A stretch of 64,000 nt of DNA from JBIICI01 sp044238935 (GTDB lineage Bacteria > Pseudomonadota > Alphaproteobacteria > Micavibrionales > Micavibrionaceae): the NCBI GenBank assembly GCA_044238935.1, contig JBIICI010000008.1:1-64000 (forward strand), written 5' to 3'. The translations under genes and the position numbers were made by a program. The notes beneath the pieces are model-generated. The model did not search any database and was not told where the DNA came from. It worked only from the letters and a program-made list of their open reading frames with translations. This document shows positions 33,887-41,879 of this stretch, piece by piece; position 1 is the stretch's first letter, and each line of letters begins with the position of its first letter.

Positions 33887-33905
33887 GATAATGATTATCA
33901 TTTTC
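33887..33905 (-). promoter_or_regulatory. Fur box in front of bfd
   Basis: GATAATGATTATCATTTTC matches 17 of the 19 bases of the classical Fur box GATAATGATAATCATTATC. It sits 27-45 bases before the bfd start codon, where it would cover the promoter. The site is near-symmetric and could also act toward the plus strand. Confidence 0.8.
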
Positions 33906-34015
33906 GTATCCTATCTGTCAATAATATAGCGTCGCTGATAAATAGAATGCTTATTCCTTTATTAAGACTCAGTTGATACAGTAAAATACATAGTTTTATA
34001 GACAAAATGAAAGTG

Positions 34016-34034
34016 ATCATGATATTGTCATGAT
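34016..34034. promoter_or_regulatory. Perfect inverted repeat, candidate operator
   Basis: ATCATGA-TATTG-TCATGAT, a perfect 7-5-7 inverted repeat 46 bases before the 34080 gene. Size and symmetry fit a dimeric repressor site. No regulator is assigned. Confidence 0.4.
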
Positions 34035-34079
34035 TAGAAATCATCCATTTATATTTTTTTTAGAGAGCCTTTACCGCCC

Positions 34080-34289
34080 ATGACCGAAAAAACATTTACA
34101 CGCCTAAGTGATCGAATTCTAAGTGCTCTTGAACTTGCTGTGTCCCAAAAGGATAAGGAAGCAGGTCGGTTGTTAGCCCAAGCATTGGAGCAATCCATGA
34201 CCCGAAATTCAGGTGGTGGTGAATTTGTTGAAAGACGCACATACGAAGACAAAATCACTGAAATTTTAGATGAATTGGCACGTTTATAA
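34080..34289 (+). CDS. Small conserved protein of unknown function
   Basis: 69 aa. It begins MTEKTFTRLSDRILSALELA and has SGGGEFVERRTYEDKI; it looks like an all-helical small protein. I recall similar ones being common in alphaproteobacteria next to core genes, with no known function. GAGAG is upstream. recQ starts 30 bases downstream, so the two may be cotranscribed. Confidence 0.7.
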   Translation: MTEKTFTRLSDRILSALELAVSQKDKEAGRLLAQALEQSMTRNSGGGEFVERRTYEDKITEILDELARL

Positions 34290-34319
34290 TCATTTTATTG
34301 TTATAATCATAAACATGCT

Positions 34320-36140
34320 ATGACCTTAAAAAATAAACCAAAGAATGTCCTGAAACAGATTTTCGGACACCAAGATTTTCGCCCCCAACAAGATGTTATT
34401 ATTGATACAATCCTAAAGGGGCAGTCGTGCCTTGTGTTGATGCCCACTGGCGGTGGAAAATCATTATGTTATCAGATCCCTGCCCTATGCTTAGATGGTG
34501 TGGCGGTGGTAATTTCACCGCTGATTGCGTTGATGGATGATCAGATTATGTCATTACAGGCGCTTGGGATTCGAGCCGCGACCTTGCATTCAGGATGTGA
34601 ATTTAATCAGATTATCGCCACTGAAAAAGCTTTGCGTCATGGTGATTTAGATTTGCTTTATATTGCGCCTGAGCGCCTTTCGACCCCTGCGTTTCAGAAT
34701 TTATTAGAGCAGTCCCCTATCAGCCTGTTTGCGGTGGATGAGGCACATTGCATGTCCACATGGGGGCATGATTTCCGCCCTGATTACCAGCTCTTATCCA
34801 TTTTGGCACAAAAATATGCACATATTCCGCGTATTGCAGTCACCGCAACGGCGGATCGCCCCACGCGGCACGATATTTGTGAACAATTAGGTATTTCAAA
34901 GATTTTTAATCTGGGTTTTGATCGCCCTAATATTTTCTATCATATCGAACCCAAAACCAATCCGAAACAGCAATTATTGCATTTTTTGGAAGATCAAGAG
35001 CGTGGAAGCAGTGGCATTATCTATGCCCTATCCCGTGACAAAGTCGAAAAAACGGCCATGATGTTACAAGAAAAAGGCTATCACGCGCTGCCTTATCACG
35101 CAGGGCTGCCTATATCCGTGCGCCAAAGCAATCAAAGCCGTTTTTTAAACGAAGAAGGTGTGATTATCGTTGCCACCATTGCTTTTGGAATGGGCATCAA
35201 CAAATCAAACGTGCGCTTTGTGGCGCATATTGATTTACCCAAAAACATTGAATCCTATTACCAAGAAACAGGTCGTGCGGGACGCGATGGCTTGCCGGCT
35301 AATGTTTGGATGACCTATAACATGCAAGACATGATCCGTCACCGTGAAATGATTGCGACCTCTAACGCCTTAGAGGACAGAAAAAGCCTAGAAAATCGGA
35401 AATTAGATGCCTTATTGGGTCTATGTGAAACTGCACAATGCCGACGACAGATCATTTTGCGTTATTTCGAAGAAGATGGCGGTGATCCATGCGGTCATTG
35501 TGATATTTGTCACAATCCCCCTGAAACCTATGACGGCACGATTGCTGCGCAAAAGATTTTATCCTGCATCTATCGTACAGGGCAAATGTTTGGCGCGGCC
35601 TATGTTGTGGATGTGTTACTGGGCATTGAAAATGAGCGTATTTTAAAGAATGGGCATAATGCCCTTAGCGTATTTGGAATTGGCAAAGATCACATAAAAA
35701 CCGCATGGCAAAGCATGATCAGACAATTAATTGCCGTGGATTATATTCGCGCCGATATGAATAAATATGGCGGATTGGTAATCACAGAATTAGGCAAAGA
35801 ATTTTTACAAAAACGCAATCCCATTGATTTCCGTTTGGATAAAACAGCTAATGATCCGGTTCGCAAAGAAATGGCTGAAAAATCACAAAAACCAATCCTT
35901 GTTCTTCAAAAAGACCGTGATCTGTTTGAGCATTTACGCGCCACACGATTGAAAATTGCCAAAGAGAACAACGTCCCCCCTTATGTGATTTTCCATGACA
36001 CAACCCTGATTGACATGGCACGCCTACGTCCCGCCACGGAGCAAGATTTAATGCGTATCAACGGCGTGGGGTCATCAAAGGCGGATAAATATGGCGATGA
36101 ATTTATTAGTGCGATTGCATCTTTTGGGGTGGGGGGTTGA
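34320..36140 (+). CDS. recQ: ATP-dependent DNA helicase RecQ
   Basis: 606 aa, full-length RecQ, a 3'-5' helicase in recombination and repair. Walker A is MPTGGGKS (Lys47), the DEAH box is FAVDEAHCMSTWGHDFRPDY, and motif VI is YYQETGRAGRDGLPA. The zinc-binding cysteines of the RQC region are in CETAQCRRQ and PCGHCDICHNP, followed by the winged helix. An HRDC domain closes the protein (LRPATEQDLMRINGVG). No C-terminal truncation is seen. Confidence 0.97.
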   Translation: MTLKNKPKNVLKQIFGHQDFRPQQDVIIDTILKGQSCLVLMPTGGGKSLCYQIPALCLDGVAVVISPLIALMDDQIMSLQALGIRAATLHSGCEFNQIIATEKALRHGDLDLLYIAPERLSTPAFQNLLEQSPISLFAVDEAHCMSTWGHDFRPDYQLLSILAQKYAHIPRIAVTATADRPTRHDICEQLGISKIFNLGFDRPNIFYHIEPKTNPKQQLLHFLEDQERGSSGIIYALSRDKVEKTAMMLQEKGYHALPYHAGLPISVRQSNQSRFLNEEGVIIVATIAFGMGINKSNVRFVAHIDLPKNIESYYQETGRAGRDGLPANVWMTYNMQDMIRHREMIATSNALEDRKSLENRKLDALLGLCETAQCRRQIILRYFEEDGGDPCGHCDICHNPPETYDGTIAAQKILSCIYRTGQMFGAAYVVDVLLGIENERILKNGHNALSVFGIGKDHIKTAWQSMIRQLIAVDYIRADMNKYGGLVITELGKEFLQKRNPIDFRLDKTANDPVRKEMAEKSQKPILVLQKDRDLFEHLRATRLKIAKENNVPPYVIFHDTTLIDMARLRPATEQDLMRINGVGSSKADKYGDEFISAIASFGVGG

Positions 36141-36150
36141 TTTTTTACCA

Positions 36151-36306
36151 ACTATATAGTGTTTTAAAATATTGATTGGACAGTCAGCGAAAATGGCGTT
36201 TCATGAGAACCGCAACGGAGTGGACATTGAAGTCCATGCGTAGTGGAAGCGCAAGGAAATGTCATTTGCAGTGCTGTCCAATCAGTATTTTGAAATACTA
36301 TATAGT
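36151..36306. mobile_element. MITE-like element, 156 bp with terminal inverted repeats
   Basis: The left end, ACTATATAGTGTTTTAAAAT, continues with ATTGATTGGACAG. The inverted right end, ACTATATAGTATTTCAAAAT, continues with ACTGATTGGACAG. About 33 bases thus match with three differences, and similarity continues further inward (AATGGCGTTTC versus AATGACATTTC). There is no coding potential inside. Size, long terminal inverted repeats and a second solo end at 13428 fit a non-autonomous miniature element. A target duplication is not clear, since the tips themselves are palindromic. Confidence 0.8.
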
Positions 36307-36343
36307 CAAACCAAATAAATTTGGTTAGGGTGTTCTGAACAGG

Positions 36344-36442
36344 AATCGTCATAGCGGACGTGATCAGGTATCTCCCGCCTATAAGCACGAGATGCCGTGT
36401 CAGGGCACGGCATGACGGCGGTGGGAGAAAACGGGATGACGT
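36344..36442. repeat. Intergenic palindromic repeat, copy 2
   Basis: From AATCGTCATAGCGGACGTGA through TCTCCCGCCTATAAGCACGA to the palindrome ATGCCGTG-TCAGGG-CACGGCAT and GGGATGACG. The first 60 bases match the copy at 42028-42105 almost base for base, and the palindrome matches the copy at 13604-13625. It is the most complete copy in the window. It fills the rest of the 366-base gap between recQ and miaA together with the MITE. Confidence 0.85.
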
Positions 36443-36506
36443 CATAAGGCATGGAAATAAAGGGTAAATAGACCGAATGATATAATCATTATAACGCCGT
36501 TGATGA

Positions 36507-37469
36507 TTATTTGGAATGGCTTAACAACCCCATCGCATCCTTCGCCTCACAAAACTGATTGCGAATCCACGTCATTTGACGGCGCGCATATTGACGTGTT
36601 TCAATGATGGATTGCGTGATGGCGTCTGTAAAATCAATTTTATCTATTGCTATCTCATGATTTCTTAAAATCACCTCTCGAAAGGGGCGAAAACCGTGGG
36701 CGATTAAGACGGGGCTGTCTGTTGGAATGTCCCCTGCCCTTAGTTTTTGATGCAGGGCATAAATCTCATCTAATGCCCCTGCTCTCAACATAGTATGAAA
36801 GCGATTTTCGATATTTTCAATTAATGTGCTGCGTTCTATAGTCAATGCATAAAGATCAAATTCCATGCCCTCAGGTGCGCCTGATTTTGGTAAGGATTGC
36901 CAATATTGAATATTGCGCCCTGTTTCTTTTAAAATCATATAGGCACGGATAATGCGCTGGGTGTTATGCGCGTGCATATAGGAATCAATATCCGGATTAT
37001 CTGCTTTTAAATCTCTATAAAAAGGATGATTCATGCCCATATATCCATTTTCTACAGCGTCCTTATATTGAGTGATATAGGATTGCTGTATCGACTGATC
37101 AATATGGGGGATGGGCGATAACCCATCCATCAAGGTTTTGATATAAAACCCAGTGCCACCAACAATAATCGGTTTATACCCTGATTCATAGGCGGTATGG
37201 ATCGCATCGATGGCCATTTCTCGCCAAATATCAGCATTTGCATAATCATGCGCAGTCAAAACGCTATATAAAGCATGCGGACATTGTGATTGATCCACAG
37301 CATCAGGTTGCGCCGTTAAGATCGGGAGTGTGTCATACATTTGCATAGCATCGGCATTGATAATGACGCCATTATGTTGTTGTGCATAACGCAAAGCCAG
37401 CGACGATTTGCCGCTGGCTGTTGAACCTGTAAGGATTGGAATATGCGAAGACACCTTATTTTTTATCAT
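36507..37469 (-). CDS. miaA: tRNA dimethylallyltransferase
   Basis: 320 aa. MiaA transfers the isopentenyl group to A37 of tRNAs reading UNN codons. The P-loop is LTGSTASGKSSLALRYA, followed by VIINADAMQMYDTLPILTAQP (about residues 33-53; Met for the usual Ser after Asp) and VGGTGFYIKTLMDG. The C-terminal QSIIETRQYARRQMTWIRNQ is the tRNA-binding end. Its start overlaps the end of degP by 14 bases, so it is read from the same transcript. Confidence 0.96.
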   Translation of the reverse strand: MIKNKVSSHIPILTGSTASGKSSLALRYAQQHNGVIINADAMQMYDTLPILTAQPDAVDQSQCPHALYSVLTAHDYANADIWREMAIDAIHTAYESGYKPIIVGGTGFYIKTLMDGLSPIPHIDQSIQQSYITQYKDAVENGYMGMNHPFYRDLKADNPDIDSYMHAHNTQRIIRAYMILKETGRNIQYWQSLPKSGAPEGMEFDLYALTIERSTLIENIENRFHTMLRAGALDEIYALHQKLRAGDIPTDSPVLIAHGFRPFREVILRNHEIAIDKIDFTDAITQSIIETRQYARRQMTWIRNQFCEAKDAMGLLSHSK

Positions 37470-39078
37470 CTAACGCGACGGCAACAAATCGGATATTGCC
37501 TGCACGGTTAATAAGCAACAATATCGAGTTTCGTTTGTCTTTTTTGGCATTATCCACTTGATCCTTTAAATCCTGTATATTTGTAATGGGATTTTGATTG
37601 GCTTCTTGAATAATATCGCCTTTACGAATCCCTTTTTTCAACGATTCAGAATCTTTGGCAACGTCTTGAACGATAATACCTGTGACGGTTTCATCTAATT
37701 TATAGTGTTGACGTTCCGCTGCCCCAATAGAAGAGAGCGTTAGACCTAATGCGGAGACAGTCTCCCCTTCGGTTTTTGCCTCTGGCTTTTGAGAGTCTTG
37801 CGCTTTCTCATTTTCTGCCAAGAGCCCATCTTTTTCTGCTTTTTCAAGCTCACCAAGATCAACGTCAAACGTTACTTTTTTACCATCACGCCATACGACA
37901 ACAGGGGCTTTTTTACCAATTTCTGTTTCCGCGACAATACGGGGTAAAAAGCGCATTTCAGCAACATCTTTTCCAGCAAATTCAAGGATAACATCCCCGA
38001 CTTTGATCCCCGATTTTTCCGCAGGCCCACCAGCGGTAACACCTGCAATCAATGCACCACGCGCTTTATCTAAGCCTAAACTCTCTGCAATTTCGTCATT
38101 GACGCTTTGGATTTTAACGCCTAACCAACCGCGGCGCGTATGACCAAATTCAATCAATTGCTTAATCACAGGTTCAGCCAAGGCCGAAGGAATCGCAAAC
38201 CCGATCCCGACAGACCCCCCTGAGGGAGAGAAAATCGCGGTATTAATCCCAATCACCTGCCCCATCATGCTAAACATCGGGCCGCCAGAATTTCCGCGAT
38301 TAATCGATGCATCCGTTTGAATAAAATCATCATAGGGGCCTGCATTAATATTACGTTGACGGGCAGAAATAATCCCAGCCGTGACCGTTCCGCCTAAGCC
38401 AAACGGGTTACCAATGGCAACCACCCAATCGCCCACACGCATTGTATCGCTATTGCCAAAGGAAACGCCTTGCAACGCATGTTCTTTCGGATCAATTTTT
38501 AAAACAGCCAGATCCATTTTTTCATCGCTGCCGATAATTTTGGCATTTAAAATCGTATCATCATGCAATGTCACCTGCACTTCATCGGCATCTTTGATCA
38601 CATGGGCATTTGTAATGACATAACCTTTTTCCGCATCAATAATAAACCCAGATCCCAATGATGTTGGGGGAACAGAGGGGTCACCACCCATTTCACCTTC
38701 GCCACCATTCCCACCGCCGCCATTGCGTTCCATAAATTCTTCAAAAAAATCTTGGAAAGGCGAGTTGTAAAAGGGGGAATTTTCAGGCAAGCCTTCAAAA
38801 GGATTCCCTGTTGGCATCCCTTGATTTTCATCCGTTTTTGCAACAATTTTTTGTGTGGAGGATATGTTGACCACAGATGGTAATAATTTATCCACCATAT
38901 CTGCAAAACTGGCAGGGGCGTTTGTGTGGGGGACAATGTCATTTTGTATGGTTTGCGGCGGCGGTGTCTGTTGCGCCTGCACTATTGCCGAAGAAGACGC
39001 CAAGGCAACCGTCATCAAAAGAATAGAAAAGAAACATTTTTTATTTTTGAATCGATTTACTATGGTGAATTTTGACAT
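37456..39078 (-). CDS. degP: Periplasmic serine protease DegP/DegQ (Do) family
   Basis: 540 aa. A signal peptide covers about the first 35 residues (ILLMTVALASSSAIVQAQ). The trypsin-like domain has catalytic His159 (ITNAHVI), Asp189 (KMDLAVL) and Ser264 (NRGNSGGPMF). Two PDZ domains follow (GWLGVKIQ... and VTGIIVQDVAKDSESLKKG). A Gly-rich insert precedes the protease core (ERNGGGGNGGEGEMGG). It degrades or refolds misfolded envelope proteins. It lies downstream of an ECF sigma factor cluster in the same direction, which suggests, but does not show, stress control by that sigma factor. Confidence 0.94.
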   Translation of the reverse strand: MSKFTIVNRFKNKKCFFSILLMTVALASSSAIVQAQQTPPPQTIQNDIVPHTNAPASFADMVDKLLPSVVNISSTQKIVAKTDENQGMPTGNPFEGLPENSPFYNSPFQDFFEEFMERNGGGGNGGEGEMGGDPSVPPTSLGSGFIIDAEKGYVITNAHVIKDADEVQVTLHDDTILNAKIIGSDEKMDLAVLKIDPKEHALQGVSFGNSDTMRVGDWVVAIGNPFGLGGTVTAGIISARQRNINAGPYDDFIQTDASINRGNSGGPMFSMMGQVIGINTAIFSPSGGSVGIGFAIPSALAEPVIKQLIEFGHTRRGWLGVKIQSVNDEIAESLGLDKARGALIAGVTAGGPAEKSGIKVGDVILEFAGKDVAEMRFLPRIVAETEIGKKAPVVVWRDGKKVTFDVDLGELEKAEKDGLLAENEKAQDSQKPEAKTEGETVSALGLTLSSIGAAERQHYKLDETVTGIIVQDVAKDSESLKKGIRKGDIIQEANQNPITNIQDLKDQVDNAKKDKRNSILLLINRAGNIRFVAVALDDKK

Positions 39079-39190
39079 TTTTACCTCATCAGAATCATTG
39101 GTGAAATCATTTTATTTTATAGGCTCTATCATACATAAGGGGTATAATACACAAATTCAACCTCTAAAAAATGGGTAAAATAAGGCAAAC

Positions 39191-39430
39191 TTAGGATGAG
39201 GTATTTCTGTGGATGATAACCTCACTTTTATCATCCAACGCCTTGATCGAAACATGGGCACCAATAGGGATTGTCGCCATCGGTAAAGTATGACCAAAAT
39301 CAAGACCTAAGATCCCAAGTGTTTTGATGGCATGCTGAATCGTTGACTCCGCAACATAATTTACGCCCCCAGTGGGTGCGATAATCATCACCGCATCACC
39401 TGCCTTTAATAATGGAGGGAAATAGCCCAC
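39191..39430 (-). pseudogene. Internally deleted LD-carboxypeptidase (S66 family) gene
   Basis: 79 codons that join the two ends of a normally ~300-aa LdcA-type protein. The first part, LLKAGDAVMIIAPTGGV, is the N-terminal LKxGDxIxIxAPSG segment. The second, FGHTLPMATIPIGAHV followed by SIKALDD, is the C-terminal GHxxPMxTxPxGxxxxLD segment. The catalytic Ser, Glu and His region between them is missing, and the reading frame is kept. AAGGAAAAAGAG precedes a GTG start, so it may still be translated, but it cannot be an active carboxypeptidase. Confidence 0.7.
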
Positions 39431-39458
39431 AAACTCTTTTTCCTTTTTGCCTTAATAA

Positions 39459-39923
39459 TTAATGATGAATCGTTTTTTCCTTAGAAATATCCATAAATTG
39501 GCTTGCAAATCGCCTACGTTCTTCTAATGACATTTTAGATATTTTAGAAGACATACGTTCTTTAATATGTTTCTTTAGGTCATCCAATACGAATTCGATA
39601 CTATCAAAATGGGCTGTTATTTGTTCAGCTGTTAAATCTTTTTGTGCAATATCTTTTGCAAATTTATAGCGCAGATCTTGAATTTTCTGAAAGTGATCTC
39701 TTGCAAAACGCGCCTCTTCTTTCATCTCCTCTTTGCTTAAAGCCATTTCTGGCAGAATAAACGGAGGGTGTGGCGGCATTGCCGTTTCAAAAAAAGGCGG
39801 GAAAGGATGCATTGGCATAAGATTTATGGGTAACATCGATATTTTTCCTGCACAAAAAGCGACCAGAAAAATATTAAAGGCAATCGAGGCAAACAGCAAA
39901 AAAGATATATTTTTTTTATTCAT
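39459..39923 (-). CDS. Periplasmic heavy-metal-sensor-like (Spy/CnrX-type) protein
   Basis: 154 aa. One N-terminal membrane anchor or uncleaved signal (ISFLLFASIAFNIFLVAFCAG) is followed by a Pro/Met/His-rich linker (LPINLMPMHPFPPFFE) and a helical hairpin with charged helices (EEMKEEARFARDHFQKIQDL and LEERRRFASQFMD). This is the layout of the periplasmic heavy-metal sensor family (PF13801) that includes CnrX/Spy-like proteins. The Met/His-rich part could bind metal. It overlaps the preceding gene by 4 bases (ATGA type). In known systems such a protein controls the anti-sigma factor. Confidence 0.8.
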   Translation of the reverse strand: MNKKNISFLLFASIAFNIFLVAFCAGKISMLPINLMPMHPFPPFFETAMPPHPPFILPEMALSKEEMKEEARFARDHFQKIQDLRYKFAKDIAQKDLTAEQITAHFDSIEFVLDDLKKHIKERMSSKISKMSLEERRRFASQFMDISKEKTIHH

Positions 39924-40306
39924 AGTAAAATATCCTCTATTTTGGTTGGTGAAAGCAACAATAACTTTGTGTTTTTTGTTTGTGGAGGCATACTACCACA
40001 ATAAAAACCAATAATTGCACATGCTGTCATTACAATAGCATTTCTCCAAAAAGATCGGTGACGTAAATATATTGGTAGATTATCGTTACTATGAATATCA
40101 ACCTTATTTATGATTAACTCTAATAATTTTATATCAAGATCTTGGATTTTATAATCATCTAATATTTTATCAAGCACAGCCTCTTTTTGAACAAGATCTG
40201 GATATAATGCAAAAAAGCAAATTGCATCATCTCGTAAATCTTCTGGCCAGCGTTCAATATTAACGCCATAGCCATTTAATAATAACCGAAAATCATCTTT
40301 ATTCAT
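39920..40306 (-). CDS. Candidate anti-sigma factor (one membrane helix)
   Basis: 128 aa. The cytoplasmic N-terminal part has NGYGVNIERWPEDLRDDA, a motif I recall from many short alphaproteobacterial proteins next to ECF sigma factors. A single membrane helix lies at about residues 88-105 (NAIVMTACAIIGFYCGS), and a short periplasmic tail follows. It overlaps the sigma factor gene by 8 bases and the sensor-like gene by 4. Position and topology fit a membrane anti-sigma factor; direct sequence evidence for the family is limited. Confidence 0.75.
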   Translation of the reverse strand: MNKDDFRLLLNGYGVNIERWPEDLRDDAICFFALYPDLVQKEAVLDKILDDYKIQDLDIKLLELIINKVDIHSNDNLPIYLRHRSFWRNAIVMTACAIIGFYCGSMPPQTKNTKLLLLSPTKIEDILL

Positions 40307-40856
40307 TGATAAACTCCCTATTGTTTCCCATCAATAAAATCTTTAAATTCTGTCGTGCACGAAATAACAATTGTTGTAATGCTAACAAACTAATTCCCAA
40401 CATCTCGGCTGATTGTTGGTTATTCAACCCTTCATAATAACTCAGAATTAATGCCGCACGCTGTCGATCAGGTAATTTCTGTAGTAAGTTTTGTATATAG
40501 GCTGATTTTTGATGCTCTATCATAACTTCATCAGCGGCTTCAGCATTATCTTTCAATAGCTCCAATTCAATATTTGAAGAAAATACAGTCTTACGTTTAT
40601 AATCTATACATGAATTAAACGTAACACGATAAAGCCATGTTGAAAAACTTGATTGCTGCTTCCAGCTTGTTGGGTTTAACCATAACTTTAAGTAAATATC
40701 TTGCGCGAGATCTTCAGCATCTTGACGATTTCCAAGCATACGCTCCGCAAATCGAACACATACACCTAGATACTTATTTAACAATATCCCATAGGCATCC
40801 CTGTCTTTTTGCGCTATCCGCTGCATCAACACATAATCTTCATCAAGAACATTCAA
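40299..40856 (-). CDS. ECF-type RNA polymerase sigma factor
   Basis: 185 aa with only regions 2 and 4. Region 2 has RFAERMLGNRQDAEDLAQDIYLKLW (about residues 35-59) and STWLYRVTFNSCIDYKR; region 4 has LPDRQRAALILSYYEGLNNQ and SAEMLGISLLALQQLLFRAR, the helix-turn-helix that reads the -35. It is first gene of a tightly overlapped cluster with an anti-sigma candidate and a periplasmic sensor-like gene. Upstream is an ECF-like promoter sequence, suggesting autoregulation. Confidence 0.93.
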   Translation of the reverse strand: MNVLDEDYVLMQRIAQKDRDAYGILLNKYLGVCVRFAERMLGNRQDAEDLAQDIYLKLWLNPTSWKQQSSFSTWLYRVTFNSCIDYKRKTVFSSNIELELLKDNAEAADEVMIEHQKSAYIQNLLQKLPDRQRAALILSYYEGLNNQQSAEMLGISLLALQQLLFRARQNLKILLMGNNREFINE

Positions 40857-40907
40857 AATAGAAATTTCTCTTTTAATATATAAAACTTACAATGTTTTTG
40901 TACTATA

Positions 40908-40935
40908 TAGACGAAAAAATAGATCAAAAACTTAC
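40908..40935 (-). promoter_or_regulatory. ECF-type promoter of the sigma factor operon
   Basis: On the minus strand: GTAAGTTT, 14 bases, CGTCTA, ending 52 bases before the sigma gene. CGTC-type -10 boxes and AAGTTT/AACTTT-type -35 ends are typical of ECF promoters. The same two boxes with the same 14-base spacer stand before the divergent EF-hand gene. Confidence 0.65.
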
Positions 40936-41058
40936 GTTTTAAATTTTAATTTTCAAAAAAACTTACAGCAGCATTCAATTGTTAATTTGAGATTTTATTA
41001 TTTATTACATCCCCTACACGCCTCCATCTCTACGCTTTTTTAATAACAAAATTTATGC

Positions 41059-41086
41059 GTAAGTTTATTGAGCATCATGACGTCTA
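41059..41086 (+). promoter_or_regulatory. ECF-type promoter of the EF-hand gene
   Basis: GTAAGTTT at 41059-41066, 14 bases, CGTCTA at 41081-41086, identical boxes and spacing to the site at 40908-40935 on the other strand. The preceding base (C) is also shared. The start codon of the EF-hand gene is 57 bases downstream of the -10. Confidence 0.65.
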
Positions 41087-41142
41087 AACATTGTGTCGAA
41101 ATATAGTATAGTCATTTTATTCAACCTCAAACAGGAGTTTCT

Positions 41143-41856
41143 ATGTCCAGTATTTCAGGAGTAGGTGGTGGATCAAGTATTGATCTGGCAAAATTGCGAC
41201 AGGATTTATTCAAACAGAATGATACCAATGGCAATAATAAAATCAGTAAAGATGAATTTGTATCGAGTCGCCCACAAGGGGTCAGTGAGTCGCAAGCAAG
41301 TGATCTTTTTCTTAAAATTGACTCAAAAGGCACGGGTGAAATATCACAAAAAGAGCTAGAGAGCGGTCTTGAGAAAAATAAGCCTACAGGTAATTTATCG
41401 AGCCTTAAAGGAGGAAATCTTTCAAGTGATAGCCTTTCTACTTTATTACAGGCTATATCAAACGATAATTCGTCTACTAACAGCACTAAAAAATCAAGCA
41501 ATACAAATAATAATTCGAGTGATATTTTTAATCAAATTGACAGTGACCAAGATGGTAAAGTTACAAAGAATGAGTTTGTTGAAGGACGTCCTGATTTTTT
41601 AAGCGAGTCAGATGCGGCTAATTTATTTAGCCAAATTGACAAAGAAGGCACGGGATCTGTTACACAAGAACAGTTTTCAGCAAATAAACCACAACCTCCA
41701 TTCGGTGGTGGTTTAGGATTAGGAAATTCTCTATCACAAGATTCATCATCTGATCTGGTTGATAAATTGTTATCTGCCATTAGTTCCTATAGCAAAAATG
41801 CTTATAGCGGCTTTAGCACGAATAGCCCTGATCCATCTGGGTTATTTTCATCATAA
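41143..41856 (+). CDS. Four-EF-hand calcium-binding protein
   Basis: 237 aa. Four EF-hand loops are visible in two pairs: NDTNGNNKISKDEF and IDSKGTGEISQKEL near the N-terminus, IDSDQDGKVTKNEF and IDKEGTGSVTQEQF in the middle (the fourth has Gln in place of Glu at position 12 and may bind poorly). The linker is Ser/Asn-rich; the C-terminus is Gly/Ser-rich and low in complexity. No signal peptide is seen, so it is either cytosolic or exported by another route. CAGGAG precedes the ATG. Its promoter matches that of the divergent ECF operon, so it is probably a target of that sigma factor. The reading frame is clear; the role is unknown. Confidence 0.88.
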   Translation: MSSISGVGGGSSIDLAKLRQDLFKQNDTNGNNKISKDEFVSSRPQGVSESQASDLFLKIDSKGTGEISQKELESGLEKNKPTGNLSSLKGGNLSSDSLSTLLQAISNDNSSTNSTKKSSNTNNNSSDIFNQIDSDQDGKVTKNEFVEGRPDFLSESDAANLFSQIDKEGTGSVTQEQFSANKPQPPFGGGLGLGNSLSQDSSSDLVDKLLSAISSYSKNAYSGFSTNSPDPSGLFSS

Positions 41857-41879
41857 GATGGATATTATACATTCCTCCA

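Noticed and set aside
40883..40966. Two further AAACTTAC/GTAAGTTT motifs near the ECF promoters
   Set aside because: At 40883-40890 and 40959-40966 no CGTCTA follows at 14 bases, so they do not form the full promoter.
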